Of a DNA stretch of 23,519 bases, positions 1 to 5,838 are shown one piece after another. A program made the translations under genes and the position numbers. Where the stretch lies: positions 1 through 23,519 of IMG/VR virus record IMGVR_UViG_3300034073_000285; one strand, 5' to 3'. The DNA is from a virus. Numbering within the stretch: position 1 is the stretch's first letter; each line of letters opens with the position of its first letter. The notes beneath the pieces were generated by a model. That model had not been told where the DNA came from. It saw only the letters and a list, made by a program, of their open reading frames with translations, and did no database searches.

Positions 1-1349
1 AGGTGAGAGCCTGATAGAGTGTCTTGGCGATAAGCATTGGCGCGATAAGGTTCAATGCTAGGACTAGTATTGCCCATGAGAATGGAAGAAGAAGCATTGG
101 GAGCAATAGCCATAAGATGACTAAACCGATTCCCAGTACCCTCAGCATCAGGTGCTTCACCTCTCTCAGATCCAAGTTGTTTATTAGCCTCATCTAGTTT
201 ACCTCTAATGTGTGCAAATATTTGTTTGTTACGTCCAACTGCCATTGCAGATTCCCATGGCGTGTTTGTTTTTTGTAAATATGCATGCCATCCCAATGCA
301 CCGATACCAATAGAACGCTCACGAATTGCAGAATATTTCGCTCTCTTAATTTCTTTTGGAGCATTATCAATGAAATATTGAAGAACATTGTCTAACATCT
401 CTGCAACATCTCTTAGAAATAATGGCTCTTTCTTCCATTCGTCATAGTATTCTAAATTGAGAGAAGATAAACAACAAACTGCAGTTCTTTTCTCGTTCGT
501 TGGTAGAATAATTTCAGAGCATAGATTTGATTGATGAACTTTTAATCCTTTGTCTTTTAACCACTGTGGTAAATGTTTGTTTGATGTATCAATAAAATGT
601 AGATATGGTTCACCAGTCATCATGCGCATTTCAAGAATACGCATCCACAACTCTTTAGCAGAAACAACCTCACGAACTTCATTGGATGCAGGGTCAATCA
701 ACTGCCATGAATCATCATAGTCTGAGTTTTTCATGGACTCTTCGATAATATGCATAAAAGAATCAGGAATATTAATTCCATGGTGCATATTCAGGCAACG
801 CATGTTCTGGTCGCCTGTTGGTTTACGCATCTCTAAGAAATTAATAATATCTGGATGGCTAATGTCAAGATAGGCAGCATAAGACCCACGACGAGTGCGT
901 CCCTGACGATATGCAAGACTCGACGCATCGTAAATTTTGAGGTGAGGCATAACACCAGTAGATTTGTCATCCGCTGAACGAATACCAAAGCCAATGCCAA
1001 CACCACCACCAAGCATACTAAGCCAATTAGTTTCACTAAGATTATCAACTAATCCCTCCGCTGTGTCTTCAATGTAGTTAAGAAAGCAAGAGATAGGTAA
1101 TCCTCTTTTACTTCTTCCGAATGAGAGAATAGGTGTTGAATAACTAAGCCAGTGTTTGCTGGAGTAATCGTAAAGTCTTTGTGCATGCTCTGGATTGCTA
1201 CCAAATTTGCTGCTAACGTATGCGAATCTTTCTTGTGGTGACTGTTCTTCATCTCTCATGTAACTTTCTTTTAATCTTATTCTTCCCAACTCATCAAACA
1301 ATTCATCTCGAGAATAATCAACCCTAATGCCATGCACGACACTTTCCAT
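1..1349 (-). CDS. nrdA: Ribonucleotide reductase class I large subunit (partial, C-terminus off window)
   Basis: Reduces ribonucleoside diphosphates to deoxynucleotides for phage DNA synthesis, normally with a small radical subunit not seen here. One frame is open from the ATG at 1349 to the window edge, giving 449 residues without a stop. Seen: ISC at residue 88 (E. coli C225 equivalent), the catalytic loop NLCSEI at 275-280 (N437, C439, E441 equivalents), and VCCLSSLNL at 291-299 holding the partner cysteine (C462 equivalent). The visible part ends at MGNTSPSIEP, the counterpart of the E. coli SNATNGIEP segment, so the last quarter with the tyrosine pair and C-terminal cysteines is missing. 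Only 87 residues precede the first redox cysteine, against about 224 in E. coli, so the N-terminal ATP-cone is absent. A GGAG ribosome site lies a few bases upstream. It follows thyX by 20 bases, in the same operon. Confidence 0.95.
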   Translation of the reverse strand, partial: MESVVHGIRVDYSRDELFDELGRIRLKESYMRDEEQSPQERFAYVSSKFGSNPEHAQRLYDYSSKHWLSYSTPILSFGRSKRGLPISCFLNYIEDTAEGLVDNLSETNWLSMLGGGVGIGFGIRSADDKSTGVMPHLKIYDASSLAYRQGRTRRGSYAAYLDISHPDIINFLEMRKPTGDQNMRCLNMHHGINIPDSFMHIIEESMKNSDYDDSWQLIDPASNEVREVVSAKELWMRILEMRMMTGEPYLHFIDTSNKHLPQWLKDKGLKVHQSNLCSEIILPTNEKRTAVCCLSSLNLEYYDEWKKEPLFLRDVAEMLDNVLQYFIDNAPKEIKRAKYSAIRERSIGIGALGWHAYLQKTNTPWESAMAVGRNKQIFAHIRGKLDEANKQLGSERGEAPDAEGTGNRFSHLMAIAPNASSSILMGNTSPSIEPYRANAYRQDTLSGSH

Positions 1350-1369
1350 ATATTGCTCCGTTTTTATTA

Positions 1370-2059
1370 TTATTGATTTACAAATTCGCTCGCCATAGGA
1401 AATACTGTGGCGATAACCTTTGCACACTCTCGTGCAATTTTCATGTGTTCTAATTGTGTACCATTTGCGCTACGCAATTCAATGAAGTGAACCCAACTAC
1501 GTAGTGTTCCATTCATATAAAGACGAGATACAGTTAGTCCTTCTGGTAAAACTGCTCTTGCCTGTTCTTTTGCGATGCCATTTTTGATCGCCCATTCATA
1601 TTCTTTTTTCACAGTGAACAAGACACGCTTTTGTGCACGTTCCCATTCAATTGATAACATCTTTTGCGTTTCATTATTTGCATCTAGACTAACAGAGTTC
1701 TGACGATTTTTTATGTCCTGTAGTCTTGCTTCTCTCAACACAAAAGCGTCGTCCAACTCTGCTGTTGGATCTGCATATCGTTGTGAAAATTCTTGAAATG
1801 AAAAAGAGCGATGGCGTAGAATCTGACGAGCGATATCTCTAGTTGTTTCAATCTCGAGACAAGCACTCACCATTTCTAGTGGTGACCAGTGTTTGTGTTT
1901 AATAAGATAACGAATTAACTTCTCAGATGTTTCTGTGTTGAACTGATTGGATGGATTAGATACTCTGGCACAAAATGCTACTAACTCCTGAACATCTACT
2001 AAACCCTCATCATACATTTCACTACTTGCATTACTATAACTAATGAGTTTTACTTTCAC
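1370..2059 (-). CDS. thyX: Flavin-dependent thymidylate synthase ThyX
   Basis: Makes dTMP from dUMP using FAD, NADPH and methylene-tetrahydrofolate. Seen: the signature RHRSFSFQEFSQRY, matching RHRxxSxxExSxRY, at about residues 82-95, and a C-terminal segment with RSWVHFIELRS, typical of the family. The length of 229 residues is normal. I chose the GTG at 2059: a GGAG lies six bases upstream and the GTG overlaps the primase stop as GTGA. A frame extended to a TTG at 2071 adds four residues but would place the ribosome site inside the gene. It sits between primase and ribonucleotide reductase, so the operon pairs primer synthesis with nucleotide supply. No hydroxymethylase features are visible, so it is taken as an ordinary dTMP maker. 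Confidence 0.95.
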   Translation of the reverse strand: MKVKLISYSNASSEMYDEGLVDVQELVAFCARVSNPSNQFNTETSEKLIRYLIKHKHWSPLEMVSACLEIETTRDIARQILRHRSFSFQEFSQRYADPTAELDDAFVLREARLQDIKNRQNSVSLDANNETQKMLSIEWERAQKRVLFTVKKEYEWAIKNGIAKEQARAVLPEGLTVSRLYMNGTLRSWVHFIELRSANGTQLEHMKIARECAKVIATVFPMASEFVNQ

Positions 2060-3081
2060 TTCTTTCTCCAATTAATAAATTTCAACTTCGCTTCCATACC
2101 AGTATAGGTGTTTGTATTTATTAGTTCGATGATTTCAGCAGGTGACATTTCGCCATATAAAATCATATCATTAATATCTTTTTGCGTAACTGTATCAGGA
2201 TACATGCATACGGAATAACCTAAATCAATATACTTCTCTAACTGCTTAACAATATCTTTGTTTCTTGGTTCATTATCCATTACAATAGTAGCATTCGTCA
2301 AAAGTTTACGAATAGTTGGAGTATCAAAAGATGATCCAGATACTGCGATTGCATTTGGGAGAAACAAAGAATCTATTGGACCCTCTACCACATAAATTCG
2401 TTTTCCATAATCTACTCGATCAAGACCATAAATTTTTTCTTCTGTCTCGTCAACTTTAATGGTATAATACTTAGGATCTTCATCTCCATATGCTCTAGCC
2501 TGAAATGCAAAACACTTCCCTGCAGAAGTGAAGTATGGGATAATCATCCTTGGATGCTCACCTTCGATTGGTTCAACAAACTTTGGCGTCACAGAGTTAG
2601 TGAACTTTTTAAACTTTGGAGCAAAGTAAAGAAAATGCCATTTGTCACGTGGAATCTTACGCTTTAATACATACTTAACTGCAGGATGAGAGACATCTAA
2701 TTTATCAATTCTGTCTAAAGATGATAAGATGTCATCTTCAAGTAACTGTGGTGCTTCTTTTTCTGGAATTATTTTTGATACATCTTTGTGCGAGTTTTGT
2801 TTTACTGCGCCAGCTTTATATCGTTCAAGAACATACTCATCATACAATTGTGGATCAACATACTTGATAAGATTACCAATGTTAGTAGAATGACCGCAGT
2901 TGTGACACTTACAAAACAAATCAGTTTTTGCTCTGTAAATATATCCTCGTGCCTTTAACTTATTTTTAGATGAATCACCACACACTGGACAAGAATAGTT
3001 CCAGAGATAATCGTTTTTTTGTTTGAAATTTCGCAAGCGACTACCCAGTATTTGGGCATACTTTGCATCAATGTATAACAT
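2056..3081 (-). CDS. 61: DNA primase, T4 gp61-like
   Basis: Synthesises RNA primers for lagging-strand replication, working with the gp41 helicase encoded at 19500-20891. Seen: an N-terminal zinc-binding element with CPVC at residues 31-34 and CHNC at 59-62, followed by a basic linker, then a TOPRIM domain with VVEGPIDS (E233 to S238) and IVMDNEPRN (D269 region), the acidic metal-binding residues of DnaG-type primases. The length of 341 residues matches phage gp61. The ATG at 3081 has a GGAG five bases upstream and an approximately 18-base leader from a clear promoter. It is the first gene of the primase-thyX-nrdA operon and overlaps thyX by four bases. Confidence 0.92.
   Translation of the reverse strand: MLYIDAKYAQILGSRLRNFKQKNDYLWNYSCPVCGDSSKNKLKARGYIYRAKTDLFCKCHNCGHSTNIGNLIKYVDPQLYDEYVLERYKAGAVKQNSHKDVSKIIPEKEAPQLLEDDILSSLDRIDKLDVSHPAVKYVLKRKIPRDKWHFLYFAPKFKKFTNSVTPKFVEPIEGEHPRMIIPYFTSAGKCFAFQARAYGDEDPKYYTIKVDETEEKIYGLDRVDYGKRIYVVEGPIDSLFLPNAIAVSGSSFDTPTIRKLLTNATIVMDNEPRNKDIVKQLEKYIDLGYSVCMYPDTVTQKDINDMILYGEMSPAEIIELINTNTYTGMEAKLKFINWRKK
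2066..2069 (-). promoter_or_regulatory. Ribosome binding site deciding the thyX GTG start
   Basis: GGAG on the minus strand, six bases before the GTG at 2059 and inside the end of the primase gene. It favours the GTGA stop-start overlap over the upstream TTG. Confidence 0.7.
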
Positions 3082-3093
3082 AACAACTCCAAA

Positions 3094-3118
3094 TGTAGAG
3101 TATGTATTATACTCTACA
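3094..3118 (-). repeat. Perfect inverted repeat over the primase promoter
   Basis: Arms TGTAGAGTA and TACTCTACA are exact reverse complements of nine bases, separated by seven bases. The repeat covers the -10 box and the expected transcription start, so the outer arm lies upstream of the RNA. That suggests a protein-binding operator, or a hairpin only in read-through RNA coming from the lysis genes. Confidence 0.6.
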
Positions 3119-3134
3119 AGACATTACAAAGCAA
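3106..3134 (-). promoter_or_regulatory. Sigma70-like promoter of the primase-thyX-nrdA operon
   Basis: TTGCTT (3129-3134) and TATAAT (3106-3111) on the minus strand are exactly 17 bases apart. The -35 box starts two bases after the stop of the upstream gene. It shares TTGCTTTG and GTATAATACATAC with the promoter before uvsX. Expected leader about 18 bases, holding the GGAG ribosome site. Confidence 0.75.
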
Positions 3135-3136
3135 AT

Positions 3137-3490
3137 TTATTGAAATATTTTTGTAAGATCTACAACAGTTGAAATTAACCAACCGATGACTGCAGCAGCA
3201 CCGATTACATACCATTTCCACTTTTCTAAGTTTTTAACTCGATCATCTATTTGCTGGACATCATTACGAATCTCATCTTGGATTTCTTTATGTTGTTGTT
3301 GCGCTGCAAGTGCCTGAGCATTCATTTTATGCTCGATCCTAGTTTGCATATCATCCATTTTATCAACAATTTCTCTGTTTCCAGTAGTGATTCGAGAGTG
3401 GAGTTCTTTAATATCTCCCTTCATCTCTCTCATATCTTCCTTAATTGATTCTACTTGGATTTCCAATTTTGCGATTCTTTCTTGGTCCAT
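3137..3490 (-). CDS. Coiled-coil, C-terminal membrane-anchored protein (XhlA-like)
   Basis: 117 residues. Seen: a long heptad-rich, charged helix from about residue 5 to 90, ending in NLEKWKW, then one hydrophobic segment at about 93-110 (YVIGAAAVIGWLISTVV) and a seven-residue tail. This layout, a cytoplasmic coiled coil with a single C-terminal membrane helix, is that of the XhlA/hemolysin-like phage proteins linked to lysis. It lies three bases after the o-spanin gene and closes the late operon, so a lysis role (holin partner or regulator) is likely by context. It could instead be a membrane anchor of another process. No holin with several membrane helices is seen nearby. Confidence 0.6.
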   Translation of the reverse strand: MDQERIAKLEIQVESIKEDMREMKGDIKELHSRITTGNREIVDKMDDMQTRIEHKMNAQALAAQQQHKEIQDEIRNDVQQIDDRVKNLEKWKWYVIGAAAVIGWLISTVVDLTKIFQ

Positions 3491-3493
3491 GAA

Positions 3494-3880
3494 TTACTTG
3501 CTCTCAACTTGTTTGTTAGATTCGTAATACTCTTTATATTTTACAATAATCGCTCTTTGATTGGCGATATAATTACGAAGTTCAGCCATGGTCAACGCAA
3601 GTTGTTCATAGCCATTATCAGTTATAGCAAATAATACTAAATCATCATTTTGTTCTTTTAATTTAGCAAATACTTGTTCAGCATTATCAGGTGTTATAAC
3701 CACCCAAGTCAATTCTCTTGCCTTAATTGGTTCTGGCAACTCTATATTTAGTTTTGTGCGCTCTTCAGCTTTAGTTTTAATTTCGATTGGTTTTACTTTA
3801 TCACCAAACAAATTAAAACTAGCACACCCACTAACGAGCAGGGGCAGTGTAATACTTATCAATAAGTGACGGACATTCAC
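3494..3880 (-). CDS. Outer-membrane lipoprotein, candidate o-spanin (Rz1-like)
   Basis: From the GTG at 3880 the 128-residue product has a compact lipoprotein signal: short basic n-region (NVRH), hydrophobic stretch LLISITLPLLVSG and lipobox VSGC with the lipidated cysteine at residue 19. The GTG has AGAGG six bases upstream; an ATG at 3907 in the same frame adds nine residues but has no good ribosome site and gives an unusually long n-region. The mature part holds a small proline-containing stretch (ELPEPIKA) and a C-terminal helix. The start lies inside the 3' end of the i-spanin-like gene in another frame, the overlapping layout typical of Rz/Rz1 pairs. Role inferred: disrupts the outer membrane at lysis. 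The mature chain is longer than lambda Rz1, so identity is not certain. Confidence 0.65.
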   Translation of the reverse strand: MNVRHLLISITLPLLVSGCASFNLFGDKVKPIEIKTKAEERTKLNIELPEPIKARELTWVVITPDNAEQVFAKLKEQNDDLVLFAITDNGYEQLALTMAELRNYIANQRAIIVKYKEYYESNKQVESK

Positions 3881-4349
3881 GATTAGCCTCTGTTGGTGAT
3901 TTTGCATTTTTCTCTGCGTCAGTTAATGGCGAACCAGAAGCGAGTTCTAAACAACGAAGTGCATTCTTACTTCCACGATTAACTAACTTTTCTATTAATT
4001 CTGGTTTTTCTGCTGCGACAACACCCAAATCTCTTTTATCAAATTTGTTTGCTAATGTGGCAACATCTTTCTTTTGTTTTTCGTTTTGTTCTTGTAATTC
4101 TTTATTTGTCTTTTGTATTAATTCTATATCAGCACGCATTTGATTCATCAATGCTTGTTGTGCTTCAATACCATCTTGTAGTTTTTTGTTATTAATTTCG
4201 CTGACTGCTAAATCTGCTCTAAGTCCAGTAACATACCACAAACCACCAGCAATTAATAATACAATTACTAGTGTGACAATTGCTTTAATGATCGTGCCAA
4301 TTGGTAATGGAAACATACTACGTTTAGGTGGTTTTAATTTCAGTCGCAT
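3831..4349 (-). CDS. Membrane-anchored coiled-coil protein, candidate i-spanin (Rz-like)
   Basis: 172 residues. Seen: a basic N-terminus, one membrane helix at about 19-41 (TIIKAIVTLVIVLLIAGGLW), then a long coiled coil at about 44-104 rich in Q, E and K, and a C-terminal periplasmic segment with two cysteines (C133, C159). That is the layout of inner-membrane spanin subunits, which span the periplasm and bind the o-spanin lipoprotein. The lipoprotein gene begins inside its 3' end, supporting the pairing. It overlaps the preceding gene by 26 bases. T4 carries the equivalent pair as pseT.3/pseT.2, but I claim no sequence identity to those, only architecture. Confidence 0.65.
   Translation of the reverse strand: MRLKLKPPKRSMFPLPIGTIIKAIVTLVIVLLIAGGLWYVTGLRADLAVSEINNKKLQDGIEAQQALMNQMRADIELIQKTNKELQEQNEKQKKDVATLANKFDKRDLGVVAAEKPELIEKLVNRGSKNALRCLELASGSPLTDAEKNAKSPTEANRECPSLIDKYYTAPAR
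3887..3891 (-). promoter_or_regulatory. Ribosome binding site deciding the o-spanin GTG start
   Basis: AGAGG on the minus strand, six bases before the GTG at 3880 and inside the coding end of the i-spanin-like gene. Confidence 0.55.
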
Positions 4350-4851
4350 TGATATCTTTTCTTCTCGCCATCAACTGATATTTTTTGATATTCTTTTTAT
4401 CTATTTTTGGTTGGTCAGTAGAAACTGCAGCACCAGTAGAATTTGCTGGTGCGTCTTCACTTAAGAATTTTTTAACAACAAGTTCTTCTTCAACCAATGT
4501 AACATTATTCTTTAACACTTCCATAATTTTATTGTAGCGTTCTTCCATAAGAGAAGTAGTTCTATTACCATTTTGATAATATTCTTTAACAAGAAACAAC
4601 GCAGCAACTAAACTCTTCAATTTACTTTCGCCACCTGGAAGTTTATTAATAATTTTTTTCATATTAAACACTAGGCGATGCAAATAAGAATAAGCATCTT
4701 TCTCTTCTGATGTTTTAAGAGAAGATGTTTTCTTTAAATTCTTACCATTTTTATCAATGATGCCTAACTTGTAGGCTTGAGTATCTTCAAATGGCGTGAC
4801 AAGCATAGACAAGATTCTATATGCTATCAGATTGTCAACGATTCTACTCAT
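4324..4851 (-). CDS. Conserved T4-like phage protein of unknown function
   Basis: 175 residues. The N-terminal 100 residues (starting SRIVDNLIAYRILSMLVTPF, then LGIIDKNG and TSEEKDAYSYLHRLVF) resemble a protein common in marine T4-like phages next to late structural genes; no function is known to me. It is helix-rich, with a low-complexity linker (DAPANSTGAAVST) before a basic C-terminus. There is no signal peptide or clear membrane helix. Its ATG overlaps the stop of the preceding gene as TAATG, and its 3' end overlaps the i-spanin-like gene, so it is expressed with late genes. A structural or assembly role is a guess from position. Confidence 0.7.
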   Translation of the reverse strand: MSRIVDNLIAYRILSMLVTPFEDTQAYKLGIIDKNGKNLKKTSSLKTSEEKDAYSYLHRLVFNMKKIINKLPGGESKLKSLVAALFLVKEYYQNGNRTTSLMEERYNKIMEVLKNNVTLVEEELVVKKFLSEDAPANSTGAAVSTDQPKIDKKNIKKYQLMARRKDINATEIKTT

Positions 4852-5231
4852 TAGATTTTCCTTAGTGTGGTAATAATTGTTTCATCTAAAACAACATCAG
4901 ATAAAACAATACCAAATTCTGGTAATGTCTCTGGCATTCTGTTTAAGTAAACTAAGAATGTAACCAGAGCATCCCAATTTGATTGTTCTATTTTATAGAA
5001 CAACATTCTAGTTGTGGCATCACCAAAAATATTATAGAGTACGATTATGTGATTAAGTATGAGTCTTTCTCTCAACTCACCATTATTTTTATATCTTGAT
5101 AAAAGTTTCTTTAGATATAAAAACTTTTTCATATCTTCCTCAAACTCAGCTAAACTATGACATTGTGGATTGTCATAATGATGCATTGCATAAAGAAGAA
5201 AATTACTTTCGTTTAACTTTTCACTAACCAT
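4851..5231 (-). CDS. Conserved small phage protein, unknown function
   Basis: 126 residues. Seen: an N-terminal segment NFLLYAMHHYDNPQCHSLAEF and a middle LRERLILNHIIVLYNIFG followed by ATTRMLFYKI, which I recognise as a family widespread in T4-like marine phages but without assigned function. It is mostly helical, soluble, with no catalytic motif. It lies just after a hairpin at 5248-5268 and a late-promoter-like AATAAATA at 5278-5285, so it may head its own late transcript. Coupled by TAATG to the next gene. Confidence 0.75.
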   Translation of the reverse strand: MVSEKLNESNFLLYAMHHYDNPQCHSLAEFEEDMKKFLYLKKLLSRYKNNGELRERLILNHIIVLYNIFGDATTRMLFYKIEQSNWDALVTFLVYLNRMPETLPEFGIVLSDVVLDETIITTLRKI

Positions 5232-5247
5232 ACCATCTCACATAAAT

Positions 5248-5268
5248 GAGGGGAGCCAATCTCCCCTC
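5248..5268 (-). terminator. Stem-loop between the structural gene and the 126-residue gene
   Basis: GAGGGGAG and CTCCCCTC form a perfect eight-base-pair stem with a five-base loop, 15 bases after the stop of the upstream structural gene. On the minus strand it is followed by ATTTATG, a poor U-tract, so termination may be partial. It could also act as a 5' leader hairpin or RNA-stability element. Confidence 0.55.
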
Positions 5269-5277
5269 TTCATAATG

Positions 5278-5285
5278 TATTTATT
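5278..5285 (-). promoter_or_regulatory. Possible T4-type late promoter
   Basis: AATAAATA on the minus strand, one mismatch from the T4 late consensus TATAAATA. It overlaps the stop of the structural gene. RNA would begin just before the stem-loop at 5248-5268. Short motif in AT-rich DNA, so chance is possible. Confidence 0.35.
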
Positions 5286-5823
5286 AGGCTACTGTAATTG
5301 TTCCTGCAGCAGCTGCGATAGGTGCGCTGATAGCAACGGCAGAAGCAGTAGATGTTCCAGTGTCAACAATAGATCCGCTGTTTAGAGCGATAGATTGTGC
5401 AGCAATAGAAAGAACATCATCAACTGCGACAGTTCCTACACCACCTGCATATTCAAATACGATACGGTTTGTTCCTGAACCAGAATCATAGTATGCCTGT
5501 AAGTTAGCAAGAGAACCGCCACCAGCTTGGTCGTTGGCGATCAAGATGTATGGGTCACCAGAGATAGTAACCTTTTCGTTGTAAACAACTTCAACTTGAA
5601 TTGCACCAGTTCCGCCGTATGATGTTGTTAAAAAGTTAACAGCGTTGATTGTTGCGTTACCAAGAGAGGTTGACAATGTTCCAATCGCGCAAAGAATTTC
5701 TTCAGTGCCACTTGGTTGTTTGTAGACCCATCCTTTTGGAGTCGCAAAGGTGTTTGCCTTTTCTTCAGTTGAAAGCCACTTTGGCTTTGATTCATCAGTA
5801 GTAGAGTTTCCCCATAGTGCCAT
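5284..5823 (-). CDS. Virion structural protein (probable)
   Basis: 179 residues. The N-terminus MALWGNSTTDESKPKWLSTE and GWVYKQPSGTEEILCAIG resemble short structural proteins that T4-like marine phages carry near head and neck genes. The rest is rich in G, S, T, A and V with alternating beta-strand patterns and an alanine-rich C-terminus (AISAPIAAAAGTITVA), as in decoration or fibre-like beta proteins. A strong AAGGAG ribosome site precedes the ATG at 5823, suggesting high expression. A hairpin follows the gene. Assignment to structure rests on composition, family resemblance and neighbours; the exact location in the virion is unknown. Confidence 0.6.
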   Translation of the reverse strand: MALWGNSTTDESKPKWLSTEEKANTFATPKGWVYKQPSGTEEILCAIGTLSTSLGNATINAVNFLTTSYGGTGAIQVEVVYNEKVTISGDPYILIANDQAGGGSLANLQAYYDSGSGTNRIVFEYAGGVGTVAVDDVLSIAAQSIALNSGSIVDTGTSTASAVAISAPIAAAAGTITVA

Positions 5824-5838
5824 TTTATTTCTCCTTGT

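Noticed and set aside
1-1349. The ribonucleotide reductase region looks broken into several short open frames.
   Set aside because: One frame is open from the ATG at 1349 to the window edge and reads as continuous NrdA; the short frames are other-frame shadows and the gene only lacks its stop because the window ends.
1370-2059. ThyX as a hydroxymethylase supplying a modified pyrimidine.
   Set aside because: It has the standard ThyX signature and nothing marks it as a hydroxymethylase; the TET-like enzyme would oxidise bases in DNA instead.
3106-3134. TGCTT in the two twin promoters as a T4 MotA box.
   Set aside because: A MotA box sits about 12 bases from the -10 box; here the distance is 17, the spacing of an ordinary -35 element.
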